A DNA stretch of 64,000 bases from Streptomyces filamentosus (GTDB taxonomy: Bacteria; Actinomycetota; Actinomycetes; Streptomycetales; Streptomycetaceae). The translations under genes were made by a program, and so were the position numbers. Under the pieces are notes generated by a model. The model ran no database searches. It worked only from the letters and a program-made list of their open reading frames with translations, and was not told the DNA's origin. The stretch is from contig NZ_BNBE01000001.1 in assembly GCF_014654895.1 (NCBI RefSeq), positions 1,798,001 to 1,862,000 on the forward strand, written 5' to 3'. Of this stretch, positions 44,488 through 56,586 are shown in pieces. The first letter of the stretch is position 1. The number at the start of each line of letters is the position of its first letter.

Positions 44488-45348
44488 TCAGAGCGCCGCG
44501 GCCGCGCGCTCCGCGGCCTCGACGACGTTGACGAGCAGCTGCGCGCGGGTCATCGGGCCCACGCCGCCGGGGTTCGGGGAGATCCAGGCGGCCACCTCGG
44601 CGACGTCCGGGTGCACGTCGCCGAGGATCTTGCCCTCGGCGTTGCGCGAGACGCCGACGTCGAGGACGGCCGCGCCCGGCTTCACGTCCTCCGGCTTGAT
44701 CAGGTGCGGCACGCCGGCGGCGGCCACGATGATGTCGGCGTTGCGCAGGTGGGCCGAGAGGTCCCGGGTGCCGGTGTGGCACTGGGTCACGGTGGCGTTC
44801 TCGGAGCGGCGGGTCAGGAGGAGCGGCATCGTGCGGCCGATGGTGACGCCGCGGCCGACGACGACGACCTCGGCGCCCTTGATCTCCACGCCGTGGGCGC
44901 GCAGCAGGCTGATCACGCCGTTGGGGGTGCAGGGCAGCGGGGCGGGCTCGTTGAGGACGAGCCGGCCGAGGTTGGTCGGGTGCAGGCCGTCGGCGTCCTT
45001 CGCCGGGTCCATCAGCTCCAGGACGCGGTTCTCGTCGATGCCCCTGGGCAGCGGGAGCTGGACGATGTACCCGGTGCAGGACGGGTCCTCGTTGAGCTCG
45101 CGGACGACCGCCTCGATCTCCTCCTGGGTGGCGGTGGCGGGCAGTTCGCGCTGGATGGAGGCGATGCCGACCTGCGCGCAGTCGCGGTGCTTGCCCGCCA
45201 CGTACTTCTGGCTGGCCGGGTCGTCGCCGACCAGGACGGTACCGAGACCGGGCGTGACGCCCTTCTCCTTGAGGGCCGCCACGCGGACGGTCAGGTCGGA
45301 CTTGATCGCGGCGGCGGTGGCCTTGCCATCGAGAATCTGGGCGCTCAT
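44488..45348 (-). CDS. folD: bifunctional methylene-THF dehydrogenase/methenyl-THF cyclohydrolase
   Basis: This enzyme interconverts 5,10-methylene-THF and 10-formyl-THF, feeding PurN and PurH. The 286-residue protein starts at ATG 45348. The catalytic Lys is in [51 protein letters not shown] and the C-terminal [15 protein letters not shown] are all typical. Confidence 0.96.
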   Translation of the reverse strand: MSAQILDGKATAAAIKSDLTVRVAALKEKGVTPGLGTVLVGDDPASQKYVAGKHRDCAQVGIASIQRELPATATQEEIEAVVRELNEDPSCTGYIVQLPLPRGIDENRVLELMDPAKDADGLHPTNLGRLVLNEPAPLPCTPNGVISLLRAHGVEIKGAEVVVVGRGVTIGRTMPLLLTRRSENATVTQCHTGTRDLSAHLRNADIIVAAAGVPHLIKPEDVKPGAAVLDVGVSRNAEGKILGDVHPDVAEVAAWISPNPGGVGPMTRAQLLVNVVEAAERAAAAL

Positions 45349-45493
45349 GGGGACATCTTCTCGGATGACCCCTGCCTTCTCCCAATTCGGCCCCGAGCGG
45401 ACCCCGCACGGGCTCCCGGCGGGCCTCCGGCGGCGGGACGAAGGATTGCACTTGCACAACTCCGGCGCGTATCGACTGGACAACACCTCGCGG

Positions 45494-45517
45494 CTGCGAC
45501 GACGATTGCCGTCGCAG
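45494..45517. repeat. small inverted repeat upstream of the 45620 gene
   Basis: CTGCGACG (45494-45501) and its complement (45510-45517) form an 8-bp dyad in the divergent region between folD and the 45620 gene. It may be a regulator site; no family fits. Confidence 0.35.
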
Positions 45518-45619
45518 TGCCGCGGAAAGTGCCGGGGGGAGTCCGCTCACATGCCGTGAAAGTTCCTCCGCGCGGGCCGCGTCGTCCCCGCACGAGAACA
45601 TTCACGGAGGAAAGCCCCG

Positions 45620-46246
45620 ATGAGCTTCGGCGACCCGAACAACCCCTACGGCCAGCCGCCGCAGGGCCAGCAGCCGGGCTACGGCTACCCGCAGGCCCCC
45701 CAGGGCGTCCCCCCGCAGGGCGGCTACGGCTACCCGGCCGCCCCGTCGCCGTACGGCGCGTACCCGGGCGGTCCGAACCAGATCCCGCAGACGATGCCGG
45801 GCCTGCTGACGACGGCGCGGGTCTTCCTGTACCTGATCTCGGCGGTGCAGATCATCGGCGGCCTCTTCTGGCTGTACCTCGGGGCCGTCGCCAGCGACGC
45901 CTCGGACCTGTCGTCCACGTACGGCGAGGACAACCCCTTCGAGTCGATGGCCTCGGCCGCCGCGGGCGTCCTCATCGTCATCGGCCTGATCTTCCTGGGC
46001 CTCGCCACGCTGTCGATCATGCTCGGCGTGAAGTTCGGCAGCGGCCGCCAGGGCGTCCGCGTCACGACCATCGTGTACGGCGCCCTCGGCACCCTCTTCG
46101 GCGCGGTCTACCTCTTCATGGCGATCGACGTCGGCCTCGTCTCGGCGATGATCTTCCCGCTGATCTGGGTGGTCTTCGGCGTGATCATCACGATCGCCCC
46201 CGCCGTGTCCAGCGGCAGCGCCTGGTTCGCCCGCCCGCGCTACTGA
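45620..46246 (+). CDS. membrane protein with Pro/Gln/Tyr/Gly-rich N-terminus
   Basis: This 208-residue protein starts at ATG 45620 behind GGAGGAA. The first 55 residues are low complexity (NNPYGQPPQGQQPGYGYPQA). Four transmembrane helices follow, including ARVFLYLISAVQIIGGLFWL, AGVLIVIGLIFLGLATLSIM and AMIFPLIWVVFGVIITIAPA. The layout matches many small Streptomyces envelope proteins. Function unknown. Confidence 0.82.
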   Translation: MSFGDPNNPYGQPPQGQQPGYGYPQAPQGVPPQGGYGYPAAPSPYGAYPGGPNQIPQTMPGLLTTARVFLYLISAVQIIGGLFWLYLGAVASDASDLSSTYGEDNPFESMASAAAGVLIVIGLIFLGLATLSIMLGVKFGSGRQGVRVTTIVYGALGTLFGAVYLFMAIDVGLVSAMIFPLIWVVFGVIITIAPAVSSGSAWFARPRY

Positions 46247-46260
46247 CCGGCGCGGCACGC

Positions 46261-46298
46261 CGAAGGGGCCCGGTTCCTCCTGGAACCGGGCCCCTTCG
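46261..46298. terminator. bidirectional terminator
   Basis: Perfect 17-bp arms CGAAGGGGCCCGGTTCC (46261-46277) and complement (46282-46298) around a TCCT loop lie between two convergent genes. Confidence 0.9.
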
Positions 46299-46307
46299 GC
46301 GTATCCG

Positions 46308-47750
46308 CTACTTCTTCCTGAGCACCGCGAAGCCGTCCGAGCGGTGGACGATCTCGTACGCCGCCTCCGGGTGCAGCTGCGTGGCCGTCACCGCCGGGTC
46401 GGAGGTCTGTCCGGACCAGCCGCGCAGGTCGAGCGCGAGGTAGTCGGGGGTGGCGCCCTTCGCCGTGCCGACCCAGTAGACCCGGTGGTCGGCGGTGAGG
46501 TGGGCGAGGAGCGGCACGTCGGCCTCGACGGAGGCGCCCCCGGGGACGGCCGCGACGGCCGCGCGGGCCTGTTCGGCGCGGACGTCGTGGGCGTACGTCT
46601 CCGGCTTGAGGAGGTCGCGCAGCGGGAGGTTCACGGCGAGGGTCAGGGCGACGGCCGTGGCGGCGGCGACGGCGACCCCGCCGTACGCGGCGAGCCAGGG
46701 GCGCGGCGAGGTGCGGGCCGCGCGGACGCCGTCGACCAGGGCCAGGAAGACGACCGGCATCAGGACGGCGCTGTAGTGCCAGTGCAGGCCCCAGTGGTTG
46801 GGGTCCTGGGAGACGAAGCGCCAGCCGAGGGTGGGCAGGACGAGCAGCACCAGCGGGGAGCGCAGTGCGAGGAAGCCGGTGACCGCGAGGACGTAGAGGA
46901 CCATCTCCCAGCGCTCGCCGGAGGAGAGGGCGTCGGCGGCGATCTGGCCGAGGGAGGTCTCGGCGCCCGTGCCGGTCTTCTCGACCTTGGCCCAGTAGTC
47001 GTACTGGCCGAGCTTGCTGGCGGCCGGGATGAGGACGAGGACGGTGAGCGCGAAGGCGGCGACGCCGAAGCCCGCGAGGGCCGCGCCGAGCTTCTTCTGT
47101 CCCTTGACGGCGAGGACGACGCCGACCATGGCGACGGTGAGCCCCATGTCCTCCTTGACGAGGACGAGCGGCACGGACCAGGCGACGGCGGCGGTCCAGC
47201 GGCCGAGGAGCAGCGCCCGGCAGGTGAGGGCGAGCAGCGGGACGGCGAAGGCGATCTCGTGGAAGTCGGACTTCACGGCCTCCTGGAGGCCCCAGGAGAG
47301 TCCGTAGGCGACGGTGAGGGCGAGGCCCGCGGCCCGGCTGCCGAGGACCTGCTGGGCGGTGCGGCCGACGATCACGGCGGAGCCGGCGAAGAGCGCGGCC
47401 TGCGCGAAGAGCAGGGAGACCGGCGAGGGCCAGATCCAGTAGAGCGGCGCGAGGAGCGCCGTCACCGGGCTGAAGTGGTCGCCGAGTATGGGGAAGCCCG
47501 GGCCCTTGATGTCGGCGACCGGGACCCGGAACTCGGCGTAGGAGCGGACGGCCTGCCCGAAGATGCCGAGGTCCCAGGAGGGGGTGCGGAAGTGGTCGTA
47601 CTGCACCCAGGAGTAGAGGAAGTACGCGGCGGTGAGGGCGACCGCGATCAGCGCGTACGGGAGGTACGGGACGGGCGCGGCGGCGGTGTCCGCCGCGGGC
47701 CGCTCGTCGGCGGGGTCCGCCGGCGGTCTGTTCAGTACGTCCAACACCAC
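46308..47750 (-). CDS. DUF2079 polytopic membrane protein
   Basis: This 480-residue protein starts at GTG 47750 and has about ten transmembrane helices. It has the DUF2079 opening YDHFRTPSWDLGIFGQAVRS, then ILGDHFSPVTALLAPLYWIW and GLQEAVKSDFHEIAFAVPLL. The acidic His/Asp loops recall GT-C type glycosyltransferases; a transfer role is inference. It lies alone between two terminators. Confidence 0.85.
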   Translation of the reverse strand: MVLDVLNRPPADPADERPAADTAAAPVPYLPYALIAVALTAAYFLYSWVQYDHFRTPSWDLGIFGQAVRSYAEFRVPVADIKGPGFPILGDHFSPVTALLAPLYWIWPSPVSLLFAQAALFAGSAVIVGRTAQQVLGSRAAGLALTVAYGLSWGLQEAVKSDFHEIAFAVPLLALTCRALLLGRWTAAVAWSVPLVLVKEDMGLTVAMVGVVLAVKGQKKLGAALAGFGVAAFALTVLVLIPAASKLGQYDYWAKVEKTGTGAETSLGQIAADALSSGERWEMVLYVLAVTGFLALRSPLVLLVLPTLGWRFVSQDPNHWGLHWHYSAVLMPVVFLALVDGVRAARTSPRPWLAAYGGVAVAAATAVALTLAVNLPLRDLLKPETYAHDVRAEQARAAVAAVPGGASVEADVPLLAHLTADHRVYWVGTAKGATPDYLALDLRGWSGQTSDPAVTATQLHPEAAYEIVHRSDGFAVLRKK

Positions 47751-47799
47751 GTCTCCACTACTGCCGGCCGGGCCAGGGCCCGTCCATTAGACCAGAGAC

Positions 47800-47837
47800 G
47801 ACTGTGGGGCCCTCCGGAAGCGGAGGGCCCCGCAGTC
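47800..47837 (-). terminator. terminator of purH
   Basis: 17-bp arms with one mismatch (47800-47816 and 47821-47837) around a GAAG loop lie 9 bp after the purH stop. Confidence 0.85.
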
Positions 47838-47845
47838 GCGTCCCG

Positions 47846-49385
<1,540 letters not shown>

Positions 49386-49405
<20 letters not shown>

Positions 49406-50015
49406 CGATCTGAACCTTTCGTCCCTCAATGCGGTAGCCGTGCCGGGCGAGGCGCCCCACGACGTCGACGAGCAGCGAGCGCTCGACTTCCTTGATGCGC
49501 TCGTGCAGAGCGGCTTCATCGTCCGACTCCCGCACCTCGACCGCGCCCTGGGCGATGATCGGGCCGGTGTCGACGCCGTCGTCGACGAAGTGGACGGTGC
49601 ACCCGGTGACCTTCACGCCGTGGGCGAGCGCGTCGCGCACCCCGTGGGCACCGGGAAAACTGGGGAGGAGCGCCGGGTGGGTGTTGACGACCCGGCCGCC
49701 GAAGCGGGCGAGGAACTCCTTGCCGAGGATCTTCATGAACCCGGCGGAGACCACGAGGTCCGGCTCGTGCGCGGCGGTGGCCTCGGTCAGCGCGCGGTCC
49801 CACTCCTCGCGGGTCGCGTGGTCCTTCACCCGGCAGACGAAGGTGGGGATCCCGGCGCGCTCGGCGCGCTCCAGGCCGGCGATCGCGTCGCGGTCGGCGC
49901 CGACGGCGACGATCTCGGCGCCGTAGCCCCCGGCGTCGGCGGCGATGCCGTCGAGGAGGGCCTGGAGGTTGGTGCCGGAGCCGGAGACCAGGACGACAAG
50001 GCGGGCGGCGGCCAC
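49386..50015 (-). CDS. purN: phosphoribosylglycinamide formyltransferase
   Basis: This enzyme transfers the formyl group of 10-formyl-THF to GAR. The 209-residue protein starts at GTG 50015 behind [24 protein letters not shown] binds substrate; [16 protein letters not shown] and [13 protein letters not shown] carry the catalytic His and Asp. It is first in the purNH operon, and two CCTACGAACG direct repeats lie upstream. Confidence 0.96.
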
Positions 50016-50046
50016 AGGGTCACTCTTTCCGTGGTGTTTGTGCGGT

Positions 50047-50091
50047 CCTACGAACGAATCGTGCCCGTCGATACGGGGAACCCTACGAACG
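50047..50091. promoter_or_regulatory. direct repeats upstream of purN
   Basis: CCTACGAACG occurs at 50047-50056 and 50082-50091, 35 bp apart, in the divergent region of purN and the 50234 gene. The CGAAC core recalls Gram-positive purine operators, but no match to a defined Streptomyces site can be claimed. Confidence 0.4.
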
Positions 50092-50233
50092 GCTCGACCG
50101 TCAGCAACGATACCGGCACACCGGACGGCCCCCACGGGACGGGGGCGGGGCAGGGGGGTAGCGTCAGGGTCCGACGCCGGTGTGCCACCCGGTGCGACGA
50201 CGGTCACGACGACAGAGGGAAGACGTCCAGCAG

Positions 50234-51004
50234 ATGCCGGATCGCCAGTCCACGAACGACAACAACCCGTTCGCTCCCCCGCCCGAGGGCAAGCCCGACC
50301 AGCCGTGGCAGCCGCGCCGGCCGGAGGGTTCGGACGGCCCCGAGGGCCCGTCGGGCTCGTCGGGCTCGTCGGAGGGGGGCTCCGGCGATCCGTCGTCGCC
50401 CGTGACGGGCTCGGCCGACGGGCGCTGGAGCCCGCGCCAGCCGGGCCGTTCGTCGGACGGCTTCGGGCGGGGGCCCGAGCGGCAGGGCGGCCAGGGCGGC
50501 GGCCAGGGCGGCTCCGGCGGCTCCGGCGGCTCCGGCCCCGAGCGTCCCGGGCTGCGGTGGGACCCCACGGACCCGGCCCAGCGGCGTGCGCGGTACGCGG
50601 TCCTCGGCGGCATGTGGGCCTTCTTCTTCGCGATCTTCGACATCCCGGAGCTGGCCCTGCTGCTCGGCGCCCTGGCGCTGTACTGGGCGGTCAGCTCGCT
50701 GCGCGCGAAGCCGAAGGCGCCGGCCGAGGTGTCGCCGGAATCACAGGACGCGTCCCAGCCCTCGGGACGGCCGTCCACCGCGCCGGGCGTCCCGAGCCCG
50801 GCCCGCTCGATGCGGACGGCGGCGATCAGCGGTCTGGTGGCCTCCGTCGTGGCCCTGCTGATCGTGGGCTTCGGCTTCACGATGCAGCTGGTCTACAAGG
50901 ACTTCTACGAGTGCCGGGACGACGCCCTCACGCACGCGGGCGAACTGGCCTGCAACGACCTGCTGCCGAAGCCGCTGCGGGACGGGTTCGGGGTGCGGGA
51001 CTAG
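50234..51004 (+). CDS. membrane protein with low-complexity N-terminus
   Basis: This 256-residue protein starts at ATG 50234. The first 105 residues are Pro/Gly/Ser-rich, with repeated SGSSGSS and GGQGG units. Two transmembrane segments follow ([20 protein letters not shown], and [20 protein letters not shown]) and the outer end has [20 protein letters not shown], with two Cys that could pair. It is divergent from purN and overlaps the DUF6350 gene by 4 bp at its end. Function unknown. Confidence 0.82.
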   Translation: MPDRQSTNDNNPFAPPPEGKPDQPWQPRRPEGSDGPEGPSGSSGSSEGGSGDPSSPVTGSADGRWSPRQPGRSSDGFGRGPERQGGQGGGQGGSGGSGGSGPERPGLRWDPTDPAQRRARYAVLGGMWAFFFAIFDIPELALLLGALALYWAVSSLRAKPKAPAEVSPESQDASQPSGRPSTAPGVPSPARSMRTAAISGLVASVVALLIVGFGFTMQLVYKDFYECRDDALTHAGELACNDLLPKPLRDGFGVRD

Positions 51005-52560
51005 GGGGTGCCCTCCCCGCCGTCCTGCTTCCCCTCGGCCCTCCCCGCGGCCTTCTCCTCCGTCTTCCCCTCCGCCTTCCGCGCGGCCCCTTCCGCCCCC
51101 GCCGTCTCCGACGGCCGGGGCGGTTCGGCTTCCGGGGCCGGAGGGGAGGTCGGGGCCGGGGCCGGGGCCGGGGTCCTCTCCCAGGAGGCGGGGAGGTAGT
51201 CGTACGGCTCGTAGCCCTCGTCGTCGTCCAGGGAGAAGTCGAAGCCGATGCCCAGGGGGTCCCGGGGGTCCGGGACCGCCGTCCCCTCCGGGGCCGCCTG
51301 CGCACCCGGCGCCTCCTGCGCCTTCGGGGGCTTCTGGGCCTTCGGGGGCTTCGGCGGCCGGGGAAGCTTCGGGCGGGGCACCCGGCGGCCCCAGGCCCGT
51401 ACCGTCAGCGCCACGGGCAGGCCGACGGCCGCCGCCCACAGCACCGCCGCCGCGCCCGCCTGCCACCACACCGGGCCGAAGGCGCGCAGCCGGTCCGCGC
51501 CCAGCGGGCCGCCGGCCGCGCCCGCCAGGAGGGCGACCGCCACCCCGCAGGCCCCGGCCGCGCCGAGGGCCGCGAGCACCGTCCCTCGGGCCGGTCCCGT
51601 ACCGGTGGAGCGGCCCACCGAGCGGCCGAGGGCCAGCGCCGCCACCAGCGGCACGGCCGCCGCCGCCCACTGCGGCCAGCCGCCGGGCCCCTCCGGGGGC
51701 AGGGCCGCGAGCAGCGGGAAGGGCGGCACGGCGGGGTCGCCGGCGAGCCCCAGCGGGGTGGCGAGCGCGCCCGTGCCGAGGGCGAAGCCGGGCCCGAGGC
51801 CGTACGCCGCGCCCCAGACCGCCGCGTTCGGCAGCAGCGCGAGGAGGAGGAGCGCCAGCGCCACCCGACCGGACCACTCCCCCGCGATTCCCTCGTACGA
51901 GGCGCGGACCGCGCCCGCGCGCCAGACGAGCGCCGTCCCGGCCAGCACCGTCCCGCCCGCGAGCAGCACCGCGAGGCCCGCGCCCGCCCCGCGCAGCGCG
52001 GCGGCGGTCTCCGCCCGGCCCGGCAGCGGCCTGCCGAGCGCCGTCCAGATCCCGGCGCCCGCCGCGCCGAGGACCACGCCCGGCAGCCACAGCCCGGCGG
52101 TGACCAGGTCGGCGGGGAGCGGTCCGCTCTCGCTGTAGACCACGATCACGGCCGCGACCAGCAGATATCCCCCGGCGACCGCGCCGAGTGCGCCCGCCGG
52201 GGAGGGCCGGGGGCTCGTCTCGTCGGCCGGGTCGAGGGTGGAGCGGGCCGTCCGGAAGACCAGCCAGACGGGCAGCGCGGCCAGCAGCAGCGGCACGATC
52301 CCCAGCGGCGCGGGCACCCCGCCGAGGGTGTCGGTGCGGACGAGGTCGACGCCGTGGGCGAGGAGCCACAGCCCGGCCGCGAGGTGGAGGGCTCCGCCGG
52401 CGCCGCCGTCGGGGAACGGCGAGCTGATCCAGGCGGCGATCACCAGGACGGCGAGCGCGCCGGCGCCGAGCCCGGCGGCGAGCCCGCCGCGGACGCAGGC
52501 GGTGGCGAACGCGGCGGAACGCCCGCTCTGGACCAGGGAGTGCTCGGTCAGGTGGGTCAC
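51001..52560 (-). CDS. DUF6350 polytopic membrane protein
   Basis: This 519-residue protein starts at GTG 52560. It has about nine to ten transmembrane helices (first: [20 protein letters not shown]) and a C-terminal cytoplasmic tail of about 150 residues rich in Pro, Lys, Ala and Glu, with an acidic [20 protein letters not shown] patch. This family is common in Streptomyces near sucCD and purHN and is sometimes called a cell-division membrane protein; that role is not shown here. Confidence 0.83.
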   Translation of the reverse strand: MTHLTEHSLVQSGRSAAFATACVRGGLAAGLGAGALAVLVIAAWISSPFPDGGAGGALHLAAGLWLLAHGVDLVRTDTLGGVPAPLGIVPLLLAALPVWLVFRTARSTLDPADETSPRPSPAGALGAVAGGYLLVAAVIVVYSESGPLPADLVTAGLWLPGVVLGAAGAGIWTALGRPLPGRAETAAALRGAGAGLAVLLAGGTVLAGTALVWRAGAVRASYEGIAGEWSGRVALALLLLALLPNAAVWGAAYGLGPGFALGTGALATPLGLAGDPAVPPFPLLAALPPEGPGGWPQWAAAAVPLVAALALGRSVGRSTGTGPARGTVLAALGAAGACGVAVALLAGAAGGPLGADRLRAFGPVWWQAGAAAVLWAAAVGLPVALTVRAWGRRVPRPKLPRPPKPPKAQKPPKAQEAPGAQAAPEGTAVPDPRDPLGIGFDFSLDDDEGYEPYDYLPASWERTPAPAPAPTSPPAPEAEPPRPSETAGAEGAARKAEGKTEEKAAGRAEGKQDGGEGTP

Positions 52561-52679
52561 GGGGCCATGCTGCCAACGACACGCGCTTTCGCGGCGTAAC
52601 AGGCAAACATCCGTTGTGTCGCTCAAGATACGTTTATGTACTTTTCCGCCCAGAGGTGCGCCGCGGGAGGTCGACGTCG

Positions 52680-53972
52680 ATGAGCCAGACGAGCCGGGGC
52701 GGCGACACCGCGCCCCCCTCCACCGCCACCGCGCTGCCGACGCCGAAGGAGCGGCGCCGGCTGCGCGAGGCACTCTCCCTGAGCGAGGAGCAGGTCGCCG
52801 AGGTCATGGGCGTCACGAAGGCCACGGTCAAGGCGTGGGAGACCGGCCGCTCGGCCCCCCGGGGCCGCAAGCGCGAGGCGTACGTCAAGCTGCTCCGCAC
52901 CGGACCCGAGCCCTCGGCGGCTCCGGAGACCCCTGCGGCCCCTGCGCCCCCCGTGTCCCCCGAGGCGAGTGCGAACGTCGGGAAGCCGACCCCCTCGCCC
53001 TCCGGGAACGTGCGGCCCAAGGCCGCCGCCAAGGGGGCCGCCCGGCCCCCGAAGACCCCCGTCCGGCCGCCCGAGGAGCGGCTGAAACCGGCGCCGGAGG
53101 AACAGGAGACCGGGCCCGCGCCCGTGTCCGCACCCGTACCGGAGCCCGAGCCGCCGGCCGCGGCCGGGCCGGGGCTCACGCCCGAGGAGGCGTTCGACGC
53201 GCTCTACGCGCACGCCTCCCCCGGCCTCGTCCACCAGGCGTACCTGCTGACCGGGCGCCGGGCGCTCTCCCGGGAGGCCGTCGAGCACGCCTTCCACCAC
53301 GCCTGGGAGCACTGGCCCGAGGTGGCCGTGGACGCCGACCCGGTGGGCTGGGTGCGGGCGGCGGCGTACGAGTACGCCCTCTCGCCCTGGCACCGGCTGC
53401 GCCGCGCCCACAAGCACCCCGACGCCCCGCCGGCCGAGGCCGGGCGGCGGGCGCTCCTCGGGGCGCTGCTCGACCTGCCGGCCCCGTACCGCCGCACCGT
53501 CCTGCTCTACGACGGCCTCGGGCTCGACCTGCCCGAGACGGCCGCCGAGACGGAGGCGAGCACCCCGGCCGCCGCCAACCGGCTGCTGTACGCCCGCACG
53601 GTGATCGGCGAGCGGGTGCCGGAGCTGGCCGACGCCGAGGCGCTCCGGCAGCGGCTGGGCACGCTCGTCGCGGAGGCCCCGACGGCGACGCTCCCGGCCG
53701 CGCGCGCGGTCCGGGGCGGCAGCGAGCGGCGGGCCCGGCGGATGACCCGGGCGGTGGTCGGGGCGACGGCGGTGCTGATCTGCGTCACGGCCCTGACGGC
53801 GGCGACGGCGCCGACCCGCTACATCCCCGAGGTCGCGCCCGGCCAGACCGTGAACGGCGTCCCGGTGCGCGGCGGCCCGCAGAAGCTCGGCGAGGAGGAC
53901 GTGGAACTGCGCGACATGCTGCGGTCCCGGCCCAACCCGGGGCCGGAGCGGCTGGTCCCGGCGGCCGAGTAG
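52680..53972 (+). CDS. HTH / sigma-like / transmembrane fusion protein
   Basis: This 430-residue protein starts at ATG 52680 behind GGGAGG. Residues about 22-70 form an XRE-type helix-turn-helix ([20 protein letters not shown]). A 90-residue Pro-rich linker follows. Next come ECF-sigma-like region 2 ([20 protein letters not shown]) and region 4 ([20 protein letters not shown]). Near residue 365 a single transmembrane helix ([20 protein letters not shown]) leads to a short outer tail. This unusual order suggests a membrane-bound transcription factor. Confidence 0.83.
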   Translation: MSQTSRGGDTAPPSTATALPTPKERRRLREALSLSEEQVAEVMGVTKATVKAWETGRSAPRGRKREAYVKLLRTGPEPSAAPETPAAPAPPVSPEASANVGKPTPSPSGNVRPKAAAKGAARPPKTPVRPPEERLKPAPEEQETGPAPVSAPVPEPEPPAAAGPGLTPEEAFDALYAHASPGLVHQAYLLTGRRALSREAVEHAFHHAWEHWPEVAVDADPVGWVRAAAYEYALSPWHRLRRAHKHPDAPPAEAGRRALLGALLDLPAPYRRTVLLYDGLGLDLPETAAETEASTPAAANRLLYARTVIGERVPELADAEALRQRLGTLVAEAPTATLPAARAVRGGSERRARRMTRAVVGATAVLICVTALTAATAPTRYIPEVAPGQTVNGVPVRGGPQKLGEEDVELRDMLRSRPNPGPERLVPAAE

Positions 53973-53985
53973 CCGCCCCGCGCAC

Positions 53986-54038
53986 GCGAGTGGGCCCCGC
54001 CCCCGCCCGGTCTCCCGGGAGGGGCGGGGCCCACTCGC
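53986..54038. terminator. bidirectional terminator
   Basis: Perfect 18-bp arms GCGAGTGGGCCCCGCCCC (53986-54003) and complement (54021-54038) lie between the fusion gene and the convergent sucD. Confidence 0.9.
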
Positions 54039-54059
54039 CTACGGTCTCGCCGTGGTGCG

Positions 54060-54944
54060 TCAGCCCGCGAGGATCGCGCGCGCCAGCTTGGCGGTCTCGG
54101 TGGGGGTCTTGCCGACCTTCACACCGGCGGCCTCCAGGGCCTCCTTCTTCGCCTGGGCGGTGCCGGAGGAGCCGGAGACGATGGCGCCGGCGTGGCCCAT
54201 GGTCTTGCCCTCGGGCGCGGTGAAGCCCGCGACGTAGCCGACGACCGGCTTGGTGACGTTGGCCTTGATGAAGTCGGCCGCGCGCTCCTCGGCGTCGCCG
54301 CCGATCTCGCCGATCATGACGATCAGGTCGGTCTCGGGGTCCGCCTCGAAGGCCGCGAGGGCGTCGATGTGGGTGGTGCCGATGACCGGGTCGCCACCGA
54401 TGCCGACGGCGGAGGAGAAGCCGATGTCACGGAGCTCGTACATCATCTGGTACGTCAGCGTGCCGGACTTCGAGACCAGGCCGATGCGGCCCGGCTTCGT
54501 GATGTCGCCCGGGATGATGCCGGCGTTGGACTGGCCCGGGGTGATGAGACCGGGGCAGTTCGGGCCGATGAGGCGGGTCTTGTTGCCCTTCTCCACGGCG
54601 TACGCGTAGAACGCGGCGGAGTCGTGGACGGCGATGCCCTCGGTGATGACGACGGCGAGGGGGATCTCGGCGTCGATCGCCTCGACGACGGCGGCCTTGG
54701 CGAAGGCCGGCGGCACGAAGAGGACCGAGACGTTGGCGCCGGTCTCCTTCATGGCCTCCGCGACGGTGCCGAAGACCGGGACCTCGGTGCCGTCGAAGTC
54801 GACGACGGTGCCGGCCTTGCGCGGGTTCACGCCGCCGACGATGTTGGTGCCGTCACCCAGCATGAGCTTGGTGTGCTTCATGCCCGTGGCACCGGTCATG
54901 CCCTGGACGATGACCTTGCTGTCCTTGTTGAGGAAGATAGCCAT
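54060..54944 (-). CDS. sucD: succinyl-CoA synthetase alpha subunit
   Basis: This subunit carries the phosphohistidine of the enzyme that makes ATP or GTP from succinyl-CoA. The 294-residue protein starts at ATG 54944. [19 protein letters not shown] binds Co[21 protein letters not shown] and the active His in [18 protein letters not shown] are typical. It follows sucC by 21 bp. Confidence 0.97.
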   Translation of the reverse strand: MAIFLNKDSKVIVQGMTGATGMKHTKLMLGDGTNIVGGVNPRKAGTVVDFDGTEVPVFGTVAEAMKETGANVSVLFVPPAFAKAAVVEAIDAEIPLAVVITEGIAVHDSAAFYAYAVEKGNKTRLIGPNCPGLITPGQSNAGIIPGDITKPGRIGLVSKSGTLTYQMMYELRDIGFSSAVGIGGDPVIGTTHIDALAAFEADPETDLIVMIGEIGGDAEERAADFIKANVTKPVVGYVAGFTAPEGKTMGHAGAIVSGSSGTAQAKKEALEAAGVKVGKTPTETAKLARAILAG

Positions 54945-54965
54945 GGCTGTTTAGTCCCTCTTCCC

Positions 54966-56144
54966 TTACTTCGCAGCCGCGAGCTCGGCGGCCTTGTCGG
55001 CCGCGCCGTCCATGGTGTCCACGCGCTGCACGAGCGGGTGGTTGGCGTCGGACAGGATCTTGCGACCCAGCTCCGCGTTGTTGCCGTCGAGGCGCACGAC
55101 CAGCGGCTTGGTGACCTCTTCGCCCTTCGAGGCGAGGAGCTCCAGGGCCTGCACGATGCCGTTGGCGACCTCGTCGCAGGCGGTGATGCCGCCGAAGACG
55201 TTGACGAACACGGACTTGACGTCCGCGTCGCCCAGGATGATCTCCAGGCCGTTCGCCATGACCTCGGCGGAGGCGCCGCCGCCGATGTCGAGGAAGTTGG
55301 CCGGCTTCACGCCGCCGTGGTTCTCACCGGCGTACGCGACGACGTCCAGGGTCGACATGACCAGGCCGGCGCCGTTGCCGATGATGCCGACCTCGCCGTC
55401 GAGCTTGACGTAGTTGAGGCCCTTGGCCTTGGCGGCGGCCTCCAGCGGGTTGGCCGCGGCCTTGTCCTCCAGGGCCTCGTGCTCCGGCTGGCGGAAGTCG
55501 GCGTTCTCGTCGAGCGAGACCTTGCCGTCGAGGGCCAGGATGCGGCCGTCCTTGGTCTTGACCAGCGGGTTGACCTCGACGAGGAGGGCGTCCTCGGCGA
55601 CGAAGGTGTCCCACAGGGTGACCAGGACCTCGGCGACGCCCTCGGCGACCTCGGCCGGGAACTTCGCCTGGGCGACGATCTCGCGGGCCTTCTCCAGGGT
55701 GACGCCGTCGTTGGCGTTGACCGGGACCTTGGCGAGGGCCTCGGGGGTCTTCTCCGCGACCTCCTCGATGTCCATGCCGCCCTGCACCGAGGCCATGGCC
55801 AGGAAGGTGCGGTTGGTGCGGTCGAGGAGGTACGAGACGTAGTACTCCGCCTCGATCTCCGGGGACAGCTCGGCGATCATCACCTTGTGGACCGTGTGGC
55901 CCTTGATGTCCATGCCCAGGATGTCCGTCGCGCGGGCGACGGCCTCGTCCGGGGTGGCGGCCAGCTTGACGCCGCCGGCCTTGCCGCGGCCGCCGACCTT
56001 CACCTGGGCCTTGACGACCGACTTGCCGCCAAGACGCTCGGTGGCCTCGCGCGCCGCCTCAGGCGTGTCGATGACTTCACCGGCCAGCACCGGTACACCG
56101 TGCTTGGCGAAGAGGTCCCTCGCCTGGTACTCGAACAGGTCCAC
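54966..56144 (-). CDS. sucC: succinyl-CoA synthetase beta subunit
   Basis: This is the ATP-grasp, nucleotide-binding subunit. The 392-residue protein starts at GTG 56144 behind AAAAGGGA ([20 protein letters not shown]). [20 protein letters not shown] and [20 protein letters not shown] are hallmark segments, as is [19 protein letters not shown]. It is first in the sucCD operon. Together with SdhCDAB and Mdh it supplies the succinyl-CoA to oxaloacetate arm of the TCA cycle. Confidence 0.97.
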   Translation of the reverse strand: MDLFEYQARDLFAKHGVPVLAGEVIDTPEAAREATERLGGKSVVKAQVKVGGRGKAGGVKLAATPDEAVARATDILGMDIKGHTVHKVMIAELSPEIEAEYYVSYLLDRTNRTFLAMASVQGGMDIEEVAEKTPEALAKVPVNANDGVTLEKAREIVAQAKFPAEVAEGVAEVLVTLWDTFVAEDALLVEVNPLVKTKDGRILALDGKVSLDENADFRQPEHEALEDKAAANPLEAAAKAKGLNYVKLDGEVGIIGNGAGLVMSTLDVVAYAGENHGGVKPANFLDIGGGASAEVMANGLEIILGDADVKSVFVNVFGGITACDEVANGIVQALELLASKGEEVTKPLVVRLDGNNAELGRKILSDANHPLVQRVDTMDGAADKAAELAAAK

Positions 56145-56586
56145 GCGCGTCCCTTTTCTAGATGATCGCGGTTCGTTGTCTGCGTGGGCGTGCCGCGGAG
56201 GGCAACGTGACTGCGCTGTCACTAGGGAGGCGTACACGGTGTCCGTGGACGCGGCATGTCCGTCTCGCAGGTTATCCCCGTGGGCCGTGGGTCCCTAAAT
56301 CGCAGCTCACAACCGGGCGGTGATACGGGTCACAGAACGTAGGGACGGGAGGGCTGTGCGTGGGCGCGGCCCCTCCCCCTCCGGGGGCCCGCCGGGCAGG
56401 CGGGAGGCGGGCTCCACCCCCCTCACGCCACGCCGGGGCGGCAAGTGAGGGGCACCTCGTCCCGAATGTGATATGGACCTCAATCGACGCGCGGACGTCC
56501 GTCCGGGTGGCGGGGCGGCGACGGATTCCGCACGGCGGCGTCCGGCCGGCCGGACGCGGTCCGCGGGGTCCCGGCCGGGCGGTGCG
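56145..56586. other. intergenic region upstream of sucC
   Basis: This 442-bp gap has no convincing gene. Its left part holds the sucCD promoter region, including a small GTGAC/GTCAC dyad (56208-56223). Its right end holds the hairpin at 56538-56557. No recognised operator was found. Confidence 0.6.
56538..56557 (-). terminator. palindrome downstream of the VWA gene
   Basis: A perfect 20-bp palindrome (8-bp arms GCGTCCGG/CCGGACGC around CCGG) lies 29 bp after the VWA gene stop. It may terminate the MoxR/DUF5682/VWA operon. Confidence 0.5.

Noticed and set aside
54192..56165. A 657-codon plus-strand frame rich in Val/Asp/Gly/Leu
   Set aside because: It is the complement of sucDC; its even codon periodicity mirrors that of the real genes.
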